A stretch of DNA of 64,000 nt from Lolium rigidum (taxonomy: Eukaryota > Streptophyta > Magnoliopsida > Poales > Poaceae), in NCBI RefSeq assembly GCF_022539505.1, contig NC_061510.1, positions 266,237,687 to 266,301,686 of the forward strand, read 5' to 3'. The position numbers and the translations under genes are program-made. A model generated the notes under the pieces. That model was not told the DNA's origin and did no database searches. It saw nothing but the letters and a program-made list of their open reading frames with translations. Positions within the stretch are counted from its first letter, which is position 1, and each line of letters starts with the position of its first letter. Of the stretch, positions 1 to 10,752 are shown one piece after another.

Positions 1-115
1 TAACCTTTTCATCTAGGTATAACTTGCACCCCTCACCCCTTGTAGCCCCGTTTCTTTCTTTGTGTACCTATCCCATTGAGAGTGGCTTTCCGAGCGTTGC
101 GAAGCATTGCACAAG
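1..115 (+). mobile_element. Family O retrotransposon leader, left piece of the outer copy
   Basis: This stretch matches about 9960-10068 inside element 3 closely, including the run ending GCATTGCACAAG. It is leader (untranslated) sequence of an older family O element whose 5' LTR should lie roughly 1.2 kb left of the window. The piece stops at the ACAAG target duplication (111-115) of element 1 and resumes at 6807. I see no coding capacity in it. Confidence 0.85.
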
Positions 116-989
116 TGATAGGGCAAAGGTGGCCGATCTTTCGATGAGACGAGGATCATTCGATTTGTTGGTGGAGTTCGTGCTTGACGATCCGACTACA
201 CGTGCAAAGCTCGTGCGCCAATGCAATCGCTAGGACAATCTCCGGGAGTTACTGATCTTACGGATGCACGATCAGCCTGACCAGCGAGGGTCTTAATTCC
301 TACCTGAAATCGAGAACAAGTAAGAACTAAAGATGCAATCAGAATATTGCGAATAGAGATGAAAGCTTGATTGATAATGGTGGGATTCCGAATAGTCGGT
401 CTTGTTCTGGGCGTTGGCCTCAAAAGAAGTACACGTAGTTGCAACAATTGGCTAACTTTTAATCTAATCAAAATCCAAGTTCTAATGATGGCTACAGAGG
501 GATATATATGGGGAAAGTGAAGGGATTTTCGTCCAACCAGCTAGGGTTGGCCAAAAACACCCCTAAATGGGCCTTCCTCCACTTATATGGCCTCTTAAAA
601 TCCCCTAAAATACCTAATCCGAAAATATATGGGCCTAGCCCATTAAATAAGGTGACCCAGCACCAAAAATAACTCTTTGGACGAATTTTATGATGAAGTA
701 ACTTGTATAATTCATCCAAGCATCGTTGCTTCACTATGGCCGCTTCAATGTTCTGAAATCCCCGCTTGCAACGCCATCCTGAATCCTTGCAGGTCTGCTG
801 CCATCTCCATGCAAGTTCCTAATCCAATGCTTGGCGTCCATACTAGATCCATTCCTAAATAATATAAATACATTTGATTTAGGCAGCATCATATTCTCAT
901 ATATATTAGGAAGGATTCCTAGTAACGAATGTACCTGAGATGTGGTTGTAGGAGTATTGGTTGTATCTATCATAGAGATGTCCTCATCA
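116..989 (-). repeat. 3' LTR of element 1
   Basis: On the minus strand it starts TGATGAGGACATC at 989 and ends CCTTTGCCCTATCA at 116. Just upstream on the minus strand is the purine tract AAGTAGGGGAGGA (about 990-1002). The pol-tail reading frame crosses the LTR edge, as in CRM-type chromoviruses. Confidence 0.92.
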
Positions 990-1225
990 TCCTCCCCTAC
1001 TTGAATTGAAGTCGTCCTCGACGTAGTCTCATCTTTTTCACCAATATATGCCTTCAAATCGAAGGTTGAGATGTCCTCATCATCCTCCCTTTCTTGAAAG
1101 AAAAGCCGTCCTCGGCGATGTTTATTCTGTAAACATGCTAACAAAAGAGACAAGGTATATGCATGGTATATGTATATGTTATCCGTTTTAACAGCTCTGT
1201 CATGTCGCCCACTTAATTTGTACAT
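734..1225 (-). pseudogene. Element 1 remnant of the gypsy pol C-terminus running into the 3' LTR
   Basis: This open frame of 163 codons overlaps the end of the preceding ORF in another frame. It contains DLKAYIGEKDETTSRTTSIQ followed by GEDDEDIS, which parallels DLKPYFGEEEEFSSRTTSIQ at the end of element 2 integrase. It then continues through the LTR edge at 989 into a tail with ENMMLPKS and SGDFRTLK, also found in element 2. The segment QEREDDEDIS, a second copy of the acidic motif, lies about 30 residues before, so the motif is duplicated. The upstream motif IYHAYT resembles IYHAHT in the family O ORF. The presence of the tail without the catalytic domains shows that the element kept the extreme C-terminus of pol. 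Confidence 0.7.
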
Positions 1226-2812
1226 ATTGCAGTATTGTAGTAGCTTAGAAGATCATTATTCCCCATTAAACATTCATCACAACTCAGTTTGCAGATATAA
1301 GTGAAGCACATATTAACTCCTTTCAAATTATAATGCTCATCATTAAACCATCCCAAAGTTGGTAACCCAAAACGTAAGGTCTCAAATTTACTAGCCACAT
1401 CATGTTGAATTAAACAATTTTTCAGCAAGTTATTTGGCATAGAATGAATACCAACATTGGAGGTCATATCAAAATGAGAAAGCATATACACAAATTCAGT
1501 TTTATTGGAACTATAAGAATCTTCACACATGATGCAAATCCTATGTACCATAAAAACATTGGTGCTGACATACTCCCCAACCAAATGAAAAGTAACATCG
1601 GGGGCGTAGACACTCTTTAAACAAGAAAGTTCATCAATTTTGTGTCTAGCATGTGACAAAGATATAGGTGGATCCATCACAACAAACAAAGAATTAGCAT
1701 GAGAAATCTTAGCCAACACTTCATTGTTCATAACCAGTTTTATATGATCCATACTAGAGTTATCTTTCAAATCACAAGGTGCATTATCAGGAGCAAGAAT
1801 TTTAGTTTGTACACTCATATCAATAGAGGAACGAAAAACAACACATGGTACACACAAATCTGTAGGTCTCTCAAAACTAGAGTCAACCAAAAGATTGCTA
1901 GTCATATCAATGATAATTTGACTGGTATGATCACATGGTACTTGCAAATCAGTAGTATGACCCTCTAATATAAGCGGTGTGGCCAAATCATCAGCGAACT
2001 CAACACATGGTATATTAATATCAACATTGCATTCATCAATCTCATGTGGAGAGATAAAATCAGTACCTTCATTTTTACCTTGTGACTCCAACGTAGAAGA
2101 TGTTCGCAGCGACGTGTCACAAGTCTGTGGCTGGACGACTCGTACTACAATATTCATGCGTGGAACGTTGGAAGAAACAACCGGTGCTAATGTGCATGAC
2201 TTGAAGGAGTTGAAATGGTCCACCGTGTTTTCCTGTATGTGTTTCTCAAAAGCACAAGCGCGAACATATATACCAATAGTAGAACGAGGAATATACTTAA
2301 ACATAACCATAATATCAGGGTTTAAGCCATTGAAAAACATGTTTCTAGTACTTTCCTCAAACTCCTTTATATCACAACGGTACATGTAAAATTTAAATTC
2401 CTGATAGTAAACATGCACGGTGTTACTACCTTGTTCTAACCTTTTAAGTTTGCGGATCATTTCACGTTGATGAGAAAGAGGCACAAATCTATGTCGCAAA
2501 GCTGATTTTAAATCTCCCCAAGTAGTAGGTTTCTTATCAATAGTTTCTTTGTAAGTCATATCCCACCAAATGGAAGCAAAACCCGTAAAAACTCTAGCAG
2601 CAGTTCTTACTTTCTCATGTTCAGTAAAATCATGGGATCCAAAAATATTATCAACTTCAAACTCCCAATCAAAAATAAGCATCAGTATTATATCTACCCT
2701 CATAAACTGGTAAAGAAATAACCTGATCATGATCTCCTGTAAATGGTCGCACATGCATCTCCGTAGTCATCATGGTCTTCGGGTCGGCGGATTGGTCCTC
2801 AATTCCTGGCAT
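1213..2812 (-). pseudogene. Element 1 gag-like ORF fused to an unknown Cys-containing region
   Basis: The homologous start codon is at 2812 (ATG, same context as the gag start of element 2 at 45796). Translation breaks near 2672, where an extra T in a T run shifts the frame. The following open stretch (to 1213) contains a recognisable retrotransposon gag domain, with motifs such as FASIWWDM, LRHRFVPLSHQREM and LKRLEQGSNTVHVYYQEF. After about residue 190 of that stretch the gag similarity ends. About 320 residues follow that I do not recognise, with recurring short motifs (NIPCVEF, LQVPCD, LCVPC, NAPCD). There is no zinc knuckle, protease or RT. The N-terminal 150 residues present in element 2 gag are missing. 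The unknown part sits exactly where pol should be. Confidence 0.75.
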
Positions 2813-5800
2813 GGTTAGTACCCAAAAATCACAAGTGTATATGCCTACAAGCTAGGAAAATATGGTGGTATCGCGCGCAATTCGTCAAGCAAAATACAAA
2901 GCTCTTACAAGATCTTACCAAACAGGAGGTGGCGATCGGCAACCAACAGTATCAAGTAACTCCGAAGATTGTACCGAAGCGATTGCCAGCCGAACGGATA
3001 CCGCACGATGTAGAATATGTGGAGCTGTAGGTAGGCTCAAAATATGTGGAACTATAACCACAGTAATCAATGTAAAGCTGAAAATTTGTTCAAAGTAGTT
3101 AAGTGCTGGTCCTAGACTAGATTGTACTAGAGACGCGAGCCTAATACACTGATAAAATTCACGCGCAAGATATCGGATATTGAGAAAACTTTACAGAGGA
3201 GACAGCAAACTGACGCGAGGCAACCCTCCACGAGCCTGTCCGAGAAGATGGATGGCGGCACAGAAAATAAACAGAAGGTGGTCGGCAGCAGCGACACAAA
3301 AGCAGCTGTATGAGAATAAATGTGATAGTCTGCCAACTGATCAGCCAGCTCGAACTACAAGTACCGATTGAGTTCCAACGCACTGACCGGTACTGTTCTT
3401 TTACCCTCCTCTTTTTCTATCTTTTTTTCTCTCTCTCTCTTTTTTTTTCTTTTCTTTTCACTTTTTTTTCTTTGTTTTGTCACCTTTTTTCCTGGAAACT
3501 TGAACCAGAACAAAACTCTTTCCTTTCCTTTTAAATTCTCACGTTGGTGCTTGAGGCAACCAAACCAAAACTACCTCTCCTTTTAGGACGTGGCTACACA
3601 GTGCTCGGTTACCGGTTAGTCTTAGAGGGTGCCCCTCCCAAAAATAGAAAGTCACATGAAACAGGTCCCCACATGTTCCAAAAATAGAAACTTCCGTTCC
3701 GCGTGGAGTGTGAGAAAAACCACCTTGCTTGCGCATTAAAAAACCGGGCCAGCAATTACCTCTCCGGTCCCCAGGTCTCGGCCCGTTTCACACCGGCGAT
3801 GGACTCAAAGAAGCACGTGCACATGTCTACAGTCCACACCTTCTCCATCCGCATGTGTAAAATAATATTTTATACTAAAATGATTTTTAAAAAGTAAGGA
3901 GTAAAAATCATCCGCGAGATGAATTTTTTTGTCGCTACCGATTAACTATGAATTTCTTCTTTGCTGTCTTTCGCTGCGTGGGCAAACTTGATCCAGTTTC
4001 AAAAAAAGTACATCCCTCATAAAAACAACAGATACAAGATAGTTTAGGATCTAATTGAGATGTAAATATTGCAGCATATGATGTAGAAAAAAGTAAAAAT
4101 TACATCTTGATGCACGAAAAATTGGATACAAGATAGTTTAGGATCTAATTGAGATGTAAATATTGCAGCATATGATGTAGAAAAAAGTAAAAATTACATC
4201 TTGATGCACGAAAAATTGGATACAAGATAGTTTAGGATCTAATTGAGATGTAAATATTGCAGCATATGATGTAGAAAAAAGTAAAAACTACATCTTGATG
4301 CACGAAAAATTGGATCACAAAATAAGTGTTTTACACCTTGCCATCCATCATTTTGGATGTAGAAAAATGACAAAAAATACATCTAGATACATAAGTTTTA
4401 TGTATAGTTGGAGAAAAAAATACATCTCAGAATTTATCATTTCTAGATGTAAAAAAGGTAGGAAAGTACATCCAATTGCAAAATATTACAGATAGAATCG
4501 GGGGAAAAATATTAATCTTACATCCTTGCGTGAGAAAAGATCTGGTGAACAAGCACTGCCAATAAACTCTTAAAATTTCTGTACACACATGAAGACCAAA
4601 CCGATCTCTGTTCGCATCTCAACGGAATACATGAACAGGAGGCTAATCAGGAATTTACCTGTGCGCGAACACACGGCCGAGCGCCGGAGCTGCCGTTTCA
4701 CTCGATGAAAACAAATCCAGCAGAAGCCAGCTGCACAAGTTCGCATTACCGCCGGCCACCGCGCGCGCCCAGGCTATCAAGCTCGCGCCGCCCATGCGTA
4801 GCGACGGAGGGGTCACCTCCTTGCGGCTCTCCCCCATCCCGTTGCTGTGCCGGCAAGGCAGACGACGGGCGCGAGCGCGATGGCCCTGTGCTCCCCGTCG
4901 GCGGGAGACGCCGAGAGTGCTTCCCACCAGCGCCACACTTCTCTCCTCCGCCGGCATCCGAATCCTGTCGATGGGGGACTACTCTCCTTTTCCACCAGGA
5001 GTTTCGTGGGGTTGGGGATAAGAACGACTGGAGGAAAAGATACCGATGCTTGGAACTGCGCGTGGTCCACGGAGAGAAGGCCATCTGAACCGCGCGATCG
5101 CGATCCGATGTGCCAAAAAGGTGGGCACCGCGTAATACACAGTGGTGCCTAGGCAGGAATTAGATTATACGCTCCTTTTATTTTTCAAAACTATTGGTAA
5201 TAGGAAACGGATCTGTCTTGCCTTGATATACGATACAGAATCTGATGTTACGTGGAGCTCTCAAAGATACTAAAGATCAGGATGGATCGTGACGTTTTCT
5301 TTTCTTTTTGTTGGACTCTATGGCAGTAGGGAATTGATGAAGAGAAGGAAAAAAATGAAGCGGTGAAGTGAAGGTAAACATCGGAAGATACACGTGCAAG
5401 GAAAGAAACTTAAACCGAATGGTAGGATCTGATCGGTTATATCTCATTTGAATCAACTATCCTTGATACGATCTACTTCCTTTTTTTTCCTTTGCTGGAG
5501 TGAACCAAAAACGCTGGACGGCACGACAGCGAATTATGATGCCAGACTAAGGACGAGATGGTGGAGCCACATAAACGTGGATCATGCAGCGGATGACGAA
5601 TGGAGTGGCGACAGATGGTGGCACAGATGTAGATGGTAAACAAGTGATGAACAAGATATGGTGATACAGTTGCGTGACAGAACGTGACTAAAACTCGAAA
5701 CTCTAAAATACTAGATCTAAAAACCAGCAACTCGACACGATGCAACGCAAATTCAACAAAACAAAAACAAAGTGGTAATAGCGAAAAGGCTAAGACTGGT

Positions 5801-5904
5801 TTTTAGGCGAGGATGAACTAATCTAACTTCTTTTTGTGGGGCTTTTTTTTCTGGGTTATAGGTAAAAACAAATCTACACTAGGAAAACTGTAAATCTCAC
5901 CGAG
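2813..5904 (-). other. Element 1 leader, enlarged by about 2 kb of foreign sequence
   Basis: Sequence near the gag start (2815-3150) and near the primer site (about 5650-5904) matches the leader of element 2 (45797-46130 and about 46800-47055). The roughly 2.3 kb between these is absent from element 2. It holds a pyrimidine-rich tract (3395-3490), three 94-bp tandem repeats and a GC-rich block at about 4640-5150 that looks like a gene-derived segment. I cannot assign the short overlapping ORFs in the GC-rich block to any protein. Confidence 0.7.
4031..4312. repeat. Tandem repeat, three copies of 94 bp
   Basis: The unit starts GATACAAGATAGTTTAGGAT at 4031, 4125 and 4219, exactly 94 bp apart, and the copies are almost identical. 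The repeat is AT-rich and noncoding. It lies inside the extra leader segment of element 1. Confidence 0.92.
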
Positions 5905-5924
5905 CAACCTGAAATCTGATACCA
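5905..5924 (-). promoter_or_regulatory. tRNA primer-binding site of element 1
   Basis: The minus strand reads TGGTATCAGA two bases inside the LTR, matching the 3' end of plant initiator methionine tRNA. The same site occurs in element 2 at the equivalent place. Confidence 0.8.
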
Positions 5925-5926
5925 CT

Positions 5927-6801
5927 TGATAGGGCAAAGGTGGCCGATCTTTCGATGAGACGAGGATAATTCAATTTGTTGGTGGAGTTCGTGCTTGACG
6001 ATCCGACTACACGTGCAAAGCTCGTGCGCCAATGCAATCGCTAGGACAATCTCCGGGAGTTACTGATCTTACGGATGCACGATCAGCCTGACCAGCGAGG
6101 GTCTTAATTCCTACCTGAAATCGAGAACAAGTAAGAACTAAAGATGCAATCAGAATATTGCGAATAGAGATGAAAGCTTGATTGATAATGGTGGAATTCC
6201 GAATAGTCGGTCCTGTTCTGGGCGTTGGCCTCAAAAGAAGTACACGTAGTTGCAACAATTGGCTAACTTTTAATCTAATCAAAATCCAAGTTCTAATGAC
6301 GGCTACAGAGGGATATATATGGGGGAAGTGAAGGGATTTTCGTCCAACCAGCTAGGGTTGGCCAAAAACAACCCTAAATGGGCCTTCCTCCACTTATATG
6401 GCCTCTTAAAATCCCCTAAAATACCTAATCCGAAAATATATGGGCCTGGCCCATTAAATAAGGTGACGCAGCACCAAAAATAACTCTTTGGACGATTTTT
6501 ATGATGAAGTAACTTGTATAATTCATCCAAGCATCGTTGCTTCACTATGGCGGCTTCAATGTTCTGAAATCCTCGCTTGCAACGCCATCCTGAATCCTTG
6601 CAGTGTCCGCTGCCATCTCCATGCAAGTTCCTAATCCAATGCTTGGCGTCCATGCTAGATCCATTCCTAAATAATATAAATACATTTGATTTAGGCAGCA
6701 TCATATTCTCATATATATTAGGAAGGATTCCTAGTAACGAATGTACCTGAGATGTGGTTGTAGGAGTATTGGTTGTATCTATCATAGAGATGTCCTCATC
6801 A
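5927..6801 (-). repeat. 5' LTR of element 1
   Basis: This is a near-identical partner of 116-989, with the same TG/CA ends. It is followed on the minus strand by the primer site and flanked at 6802-6806 by ACAAG, the second copy of the target duplication. Confidence 0.92.
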
Positions 6802-6806
6802 ACAAG

Positions 6807-7497
6807 TGTCACGACTGTGAGAGGGTGTGTGTGCGTTGTGTTGAGCAAAGCTCCGAAGCAAGCTCGGTGAGAAAGATACACAAAACAAGAAAAGTGTGAC
6901 ATATACATAGAAAAAAAGCTTATAAGCATAGAAAAAAAAAGTGAAAAAAAGAGAAAAAGAAAAAGGAAATAGAAAAATAGTGTGTGTCCACCGATACAAA
7001 GGAGTGCAAAGTTTGTGAGCACTAAGAGAGAAAAGAGAAGAGTGACATCTTGTGCAAATCTAGTTGCTTCTCTCATATGCAACCAAGCTACCGTCTCTCT
7101 TGTGTTGGCGTGACACCGAGCTTATAGTCTTCGTTAGGACAATTTTTGTTCCGTGCTCACTTCCTTGGTCGCGCTAACCCCATTGTTCTTCCTTGTGTGT
7201 GTTTCCGTGTTTCCTTGACATAGATCACCACTTTTGACATTTGACTTTGGATTTTACCCACATTTGACAATAGACTTTTCCGTTGATCTTTTTCGTTTGC
7301 TATCCACCCCTTACCCACCACATATAGAGTTCTTAGCCTTTTGCGTGTGCTTTGAGTGTGTGTGTGTGAGTAACCCCGATACATTTTGACTTTGCTCTTG
7401 ACTTGAACCATTTCCATGATACTTTCTTGAAAGGTTTGATACTTGTGTAGCTTTCCTTCCACCACATACATATACACCTTCCTAGTGAGATATATAC
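6807..7497 (+). mobile_element. Family O outer copy: leader, resumed after element 1
   Basis: This continues 1-115 once element 1 and its target duplication are removed, and it matches 10069-10752 of element 3. It contains a GT-rich stretch and purine-rich runs, and no gene. Confidence 0.85.
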
Positions 7498-7858
7498 ATG
7501 ATGACCCCACAAGAGCAAGCCGAGATGAGAGCATACTTCGCCGAGCTAGATGCTCGAGAAGCCCAAATGACACCCGAAGATAAAGCCGAGTGCAACACAT
7601 ACTTCAAACACCTTGAGAGCATGAGTGACACACACCATGAGTTGAGTGAGGATACTTTGATTTCTAACAACTTAACCTCTACTCCTCTTGTGTTGTCTTC
7701 CTCTTTGCTAGGTTGCTCGGACATCGACGACGCCATTGCCATGGAGATGAGGAACTCTACTATATGTGAGATCAGTGACTCCACTATATGTGAGCTTGAG
7801 TGCCTCCACTTCAAGAGCATGAGCGATACACCAAGTGAGATGAGAGTGGTAGTTGATA
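7498..7858 (+). pseudogene. Family O unknown ORF, 5' part, interrupted by element 3
   Basis: It begins with ATG ATG ACC CCA CAA GAG at 7498, as in element 3 at 10753, and encodes MMTPQEQAEMRAYFAELDAR followed by a Ser/Thr-rich stretch. A 27-bp repeat encoding STICE-type units is present in two copies here, against three in element 3. The frame is broken at 7858 by the insertion of element 3 (target duplication TGATA at 7854-7858 and 13886-13890) and continues at 13891. The function is unknown. Confidence 0.8.
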
Positions 7859-8712
7859 TGATACGGGGCGACCTTCGGTCTTCACCGCATCATGTGCGTC
7901 AACGCCGACACGTCACGCAAAGGTGAATCTTCTCCTTTATGCGTGCCTACAATTGTCTCTCATGAATGGTATGCTACTTCATCCTCCTTCATATGACCAT
8001 GATAGGAACACATCGCCAAGTACGGAGGAAGTGGACGACACCATGGAGGCTCGAGGACTCAAGGCCGAGGTCGTGGAAGCATGGAAGAGAACGTCGAGGA
8101 TAAGGAGACGCGCCAGGAAGACCGGCACTGCCGCACCGCCACTACGCCTGAGGACGACGGCACTGCCGCCCTACCTGCGCCGGCCCTATCGCCCTACCTG
8201 TGCTGGCCCTGACGCCCCACTGCAAAGAGCATCAAATCTGAACCCTTTATCCCTTTGTATGCCTAAACTACCCCTCCTTTGGTGGCTCCCTATATATAGG
8301 CTCCCACCTCCCCCTTCATGAAGTTAGAGTTGAACTTGAGAGAACCTAGGCTTATGCCTCCACCATCCCTTTGGGATTAGGAAACCGCCTCCTTAGATTT
8401 ACCCAAATCTATTGTACAAGGCACTCCTTATTTGATTAGTCTCTCATACTTGTGATTCTACCACCGGTCTCTCACTCGTATGATTCTACCGATCGTATTC
8501 CGATCTTCCTCTCGGAGATTCTACCGCGTGTCTTTCTCTTGAGAGATTCTATCGGGATTGTGGTTCGGGCTATCGGGAGTAAACCGAATTGTATCGGGTT
8601 GGTGTGCGTTTGTGTGTGTTCATCGTGTTCTTCGCCGTGTTCTTCCTCTCCCCCGCCTTTCCCTCGGTCAATTCGTGAGATCGGGCAACCCACGTGGCCT
8701 TAGGCCTCATTA
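7859..8712 (+). repeat. 5' LTR of element 3
   Basis: It starts TGATACGGGGCGACCTTCGG and ends GGCCTCATTA, directly before the primer site. It contains a likely TATA motif in TCCCTATATATAGGC near 8288 and is GC-rich around 8100-8220. An open frame (7923-8321) in it is the LTR copy of the 3' end of the family O ORF. Confidence 0.92.
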
Positions 8713-8714
8713 TA

Positions 8715-8731
8715 TGGTATCAGAGCAAAGG
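8715..8731 (+). promoter_or_regulatory. tRNA primer-binding site of element 3
   Basis: TGGTATCAGAGCAAAGG lies two bases after the 5' LTR. Its first 12 bases match the 3' end of initiator methionine tRNA. Confidence 0.85.
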
Positions 8732-10752
8732 TTGCCACGAATTTGACCCTCCAATTTCACCAATTTCGCCCAAAAATTTCCCAAAAATTTTGCCCCAAAA
8801 AATAGCTCGAATTTGGATCTCTGGATTTGTTGAGTTTTTTGTGGTTTTGGTCCACAGATCTGTGTTCTTAGTGGTTGATCTACACCCTCTCCAATTTTCG
8901 TGGTCCAATTCCGTGTATTCGTTGAGAAATCTGAAGATTTTTGGTCGGGTTCTAGGAGCTGTTCATCTATGTGTTCTTGAGGAACGACTTCATCCCCAAA
9001 ATCGAGTGGGTCAACGCCCCAGTTTCCTCTCCCTGCTCCCGGCCGCGCCACCACGCTCCGCCTGCGCTGCAACCACCTGCATCTGGCCGCCAGCACGCAG
9101 GCCACCAGCTCCTCACACGCAGGCGCGTGCCCGCCTGATCCCTCGCCGCCCGCCCACCACAGCACACCATCCTGCTCCGCTCCTGGCCCACCGCGCCGCA
9201 CCCCGCCTGGCATCCGCTCGCTCCTCCTGGCCCACCTCGCCGAGCGCCGCCCCGCGCTGTTCATCCTGGCTCGCGCAGCACGGCCCCGCATCACCCCGCC
9301 CCAGCCCAACTCCACCGCCGGCCCGCGCCCCTGACTCCGCGCCAAGCCCGGCGCTTGCCCCAACCGCACGCCCGCAAAGCTCCTGGCCGCGCGCCCCAGC
9401 TCCCCACGCTCGCGCCCCCGACCTAGCTTCGCTCGCCTCCGCCAAGCCTCAACCGGTCAACCGGATTGCTGACCGGGCCATCCGGTCGAAACCGGAGCCC
9501 AGGCTGGTGCCAACCGGCGCAATACAGGGGCTCCATCCGGTCCGGGGCCCGGTCTGGACCGGGCGCGCCAGTCCCAGATCCGGTTTGACCGGGTTCTGGA
9601 CCAGTTTGACCCAATTTTTGGCCAATTTGACTCCATTTTTTGCCCCAAATTTTGACAACTTTCCGGAGCCCGTTTGACTCCAAACTTTAACAACATTCTC
9701 CAAATACTCTACATAGCCCACCTCTAATTTTTGACGATTTTTGGAGCCCAACTTTCGACCGCTCGTTTTGACCCAACTTTTCGGGCATTGACTTAATTTG
9801 CTCGGTTTCCGATTTGGAGTGCATCGGTTGTCTATTCCGCTTCCGCGCCTACATCAACACCGCGACGACACCGTTGGCACCCCGGATTCCGGCGCAACTT
9901 CGCCATCATACCATCGACATCCCTTCGTCATCGCAAGTTCGTGTGCTTGACACCGCCTAACCTTTACATCAATAGGTATAACTTGCCTCCCCTTGTAGCC
10001 CCGTTTCTTTCTTTGTGTACCTATCCCATTGAGAGTGGCTTTCCGAGCGTTGCGAAGCATTGCACAAGTGTCACGACCGTGAGAGGGTGTGTGTGTGCGT
10101 TGTGTTGAGCAAAGCTCCGAAGCAAGCTCGGTGAGAAAGATACACAAAAGAAGAAAAAGTGTGACATATATAGAGAAAAAGAAAGCTTCTAAGCATAGAA
10201 AAAAAGTGAAAAAAAGAGAAAAAGAAATAGGAAAAGTGTGTGTGCCACCGATACAAAGGAGTACAAAGCTTCTAAGCGCTAAGAGAGATAAGAGAAGAGT
10301 GACATTTGTGCAAATCTTGTTGCTTCTGTCATATGCAACCGAGCTACCGTCTCTATTGTGTTGGCGTGACACCGAGCTAATAGTCTTCGTTAGGACCCAT
10401 TTTGTTCCTTGCTCACTTCCTTGGTCGTGCTAACCCCATTGTTCTCCCTTGTGTGTGTTTCCGTGTTTCCTTGACATAGATCACCACTTTTGACATTTGA
10501 CTTTGGATCTTACCCACATTTGACAATAGACTTTTCCGTTGATCTTTTTCGTTTGCCATCCACCCCTTACCCACCACATATAGAGTTCATAGCCTTTTGC
10601 GTGTGCTTTGATTGTGTGTGTGAGTAACCCCGATACATTTTGGCTTTGCTCTTGACTTGAACCATTTTTCCGATACTTACTTGATTGGTGAGATACTTGT
10701 GTAGGTTTCCTTCCACCACATACACATACACCTTACCTAGTGAGAGATATAC
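8732..10752 (+). other. Element 3 leader with a GC-rich, CCGG-repeat block
   Basis: About 2 kb lie between the primer site and the ORF. From roughly 8990 to 9650 it is very GC-rich, and at 9450-9600 it holds many ACCGG/CCGGT units. A 327-codon open frame (8694-9677) covers this block, but its composition (Pro/Ala/Arg runs) and its start upstream of the primer site argue against a real gene. From about 9960 it matches 1-115 and 6807-7497, and it preserves the empty insertion site of element 1 (ACAAG at 10064-10068). Confidence 0.75.

Larger units (their letters stand above)
116..6801 (-). mobile_element. Element 1: non-autonomous Ty3/gypsy LTR retrotransposon
   Basis: A complete element of 6686 bp, read on the minus strand. 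It has LTRs of 874 and 875 bp with TG...CA ends, a 5-bp target duplication ACAAG (111-115 and 6802-6806), an initiator-Met-tRNA primer site beside the 5' LTR, and a purine tract beside the 3' LTR. An empty copy of the target site is present at 10064-10068 in element 3, which proves the insertion. It encodes a gag-like protein and a remnant of the pol C-terminus. Protease, RT, RNase H and integrase are absent, so it must be mobilised in trans. LTR termini, primer site and parts of the leader match element 2 (40084-47995), the likely enzyme donor type. By eye the two LTRs differ at about 15-16 positions, which suggests a young insertion. Confidence 0.93.

Noticed and set aside
3395..3490. Pyrimidine-rich tract as a polypyrimidine regulatory element
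   Set aside because: It lies within the acquired leader of element 1 and is simple sequence. No regulatory role can be supported.
8694..9677. A 327-codon open frame on plus
   Set aside because: It begins before the primer site, lies in a GC-rich block with Pro/Ala/Arg runs, and overlaps long open frames on the other strand. Composition alone explains it.
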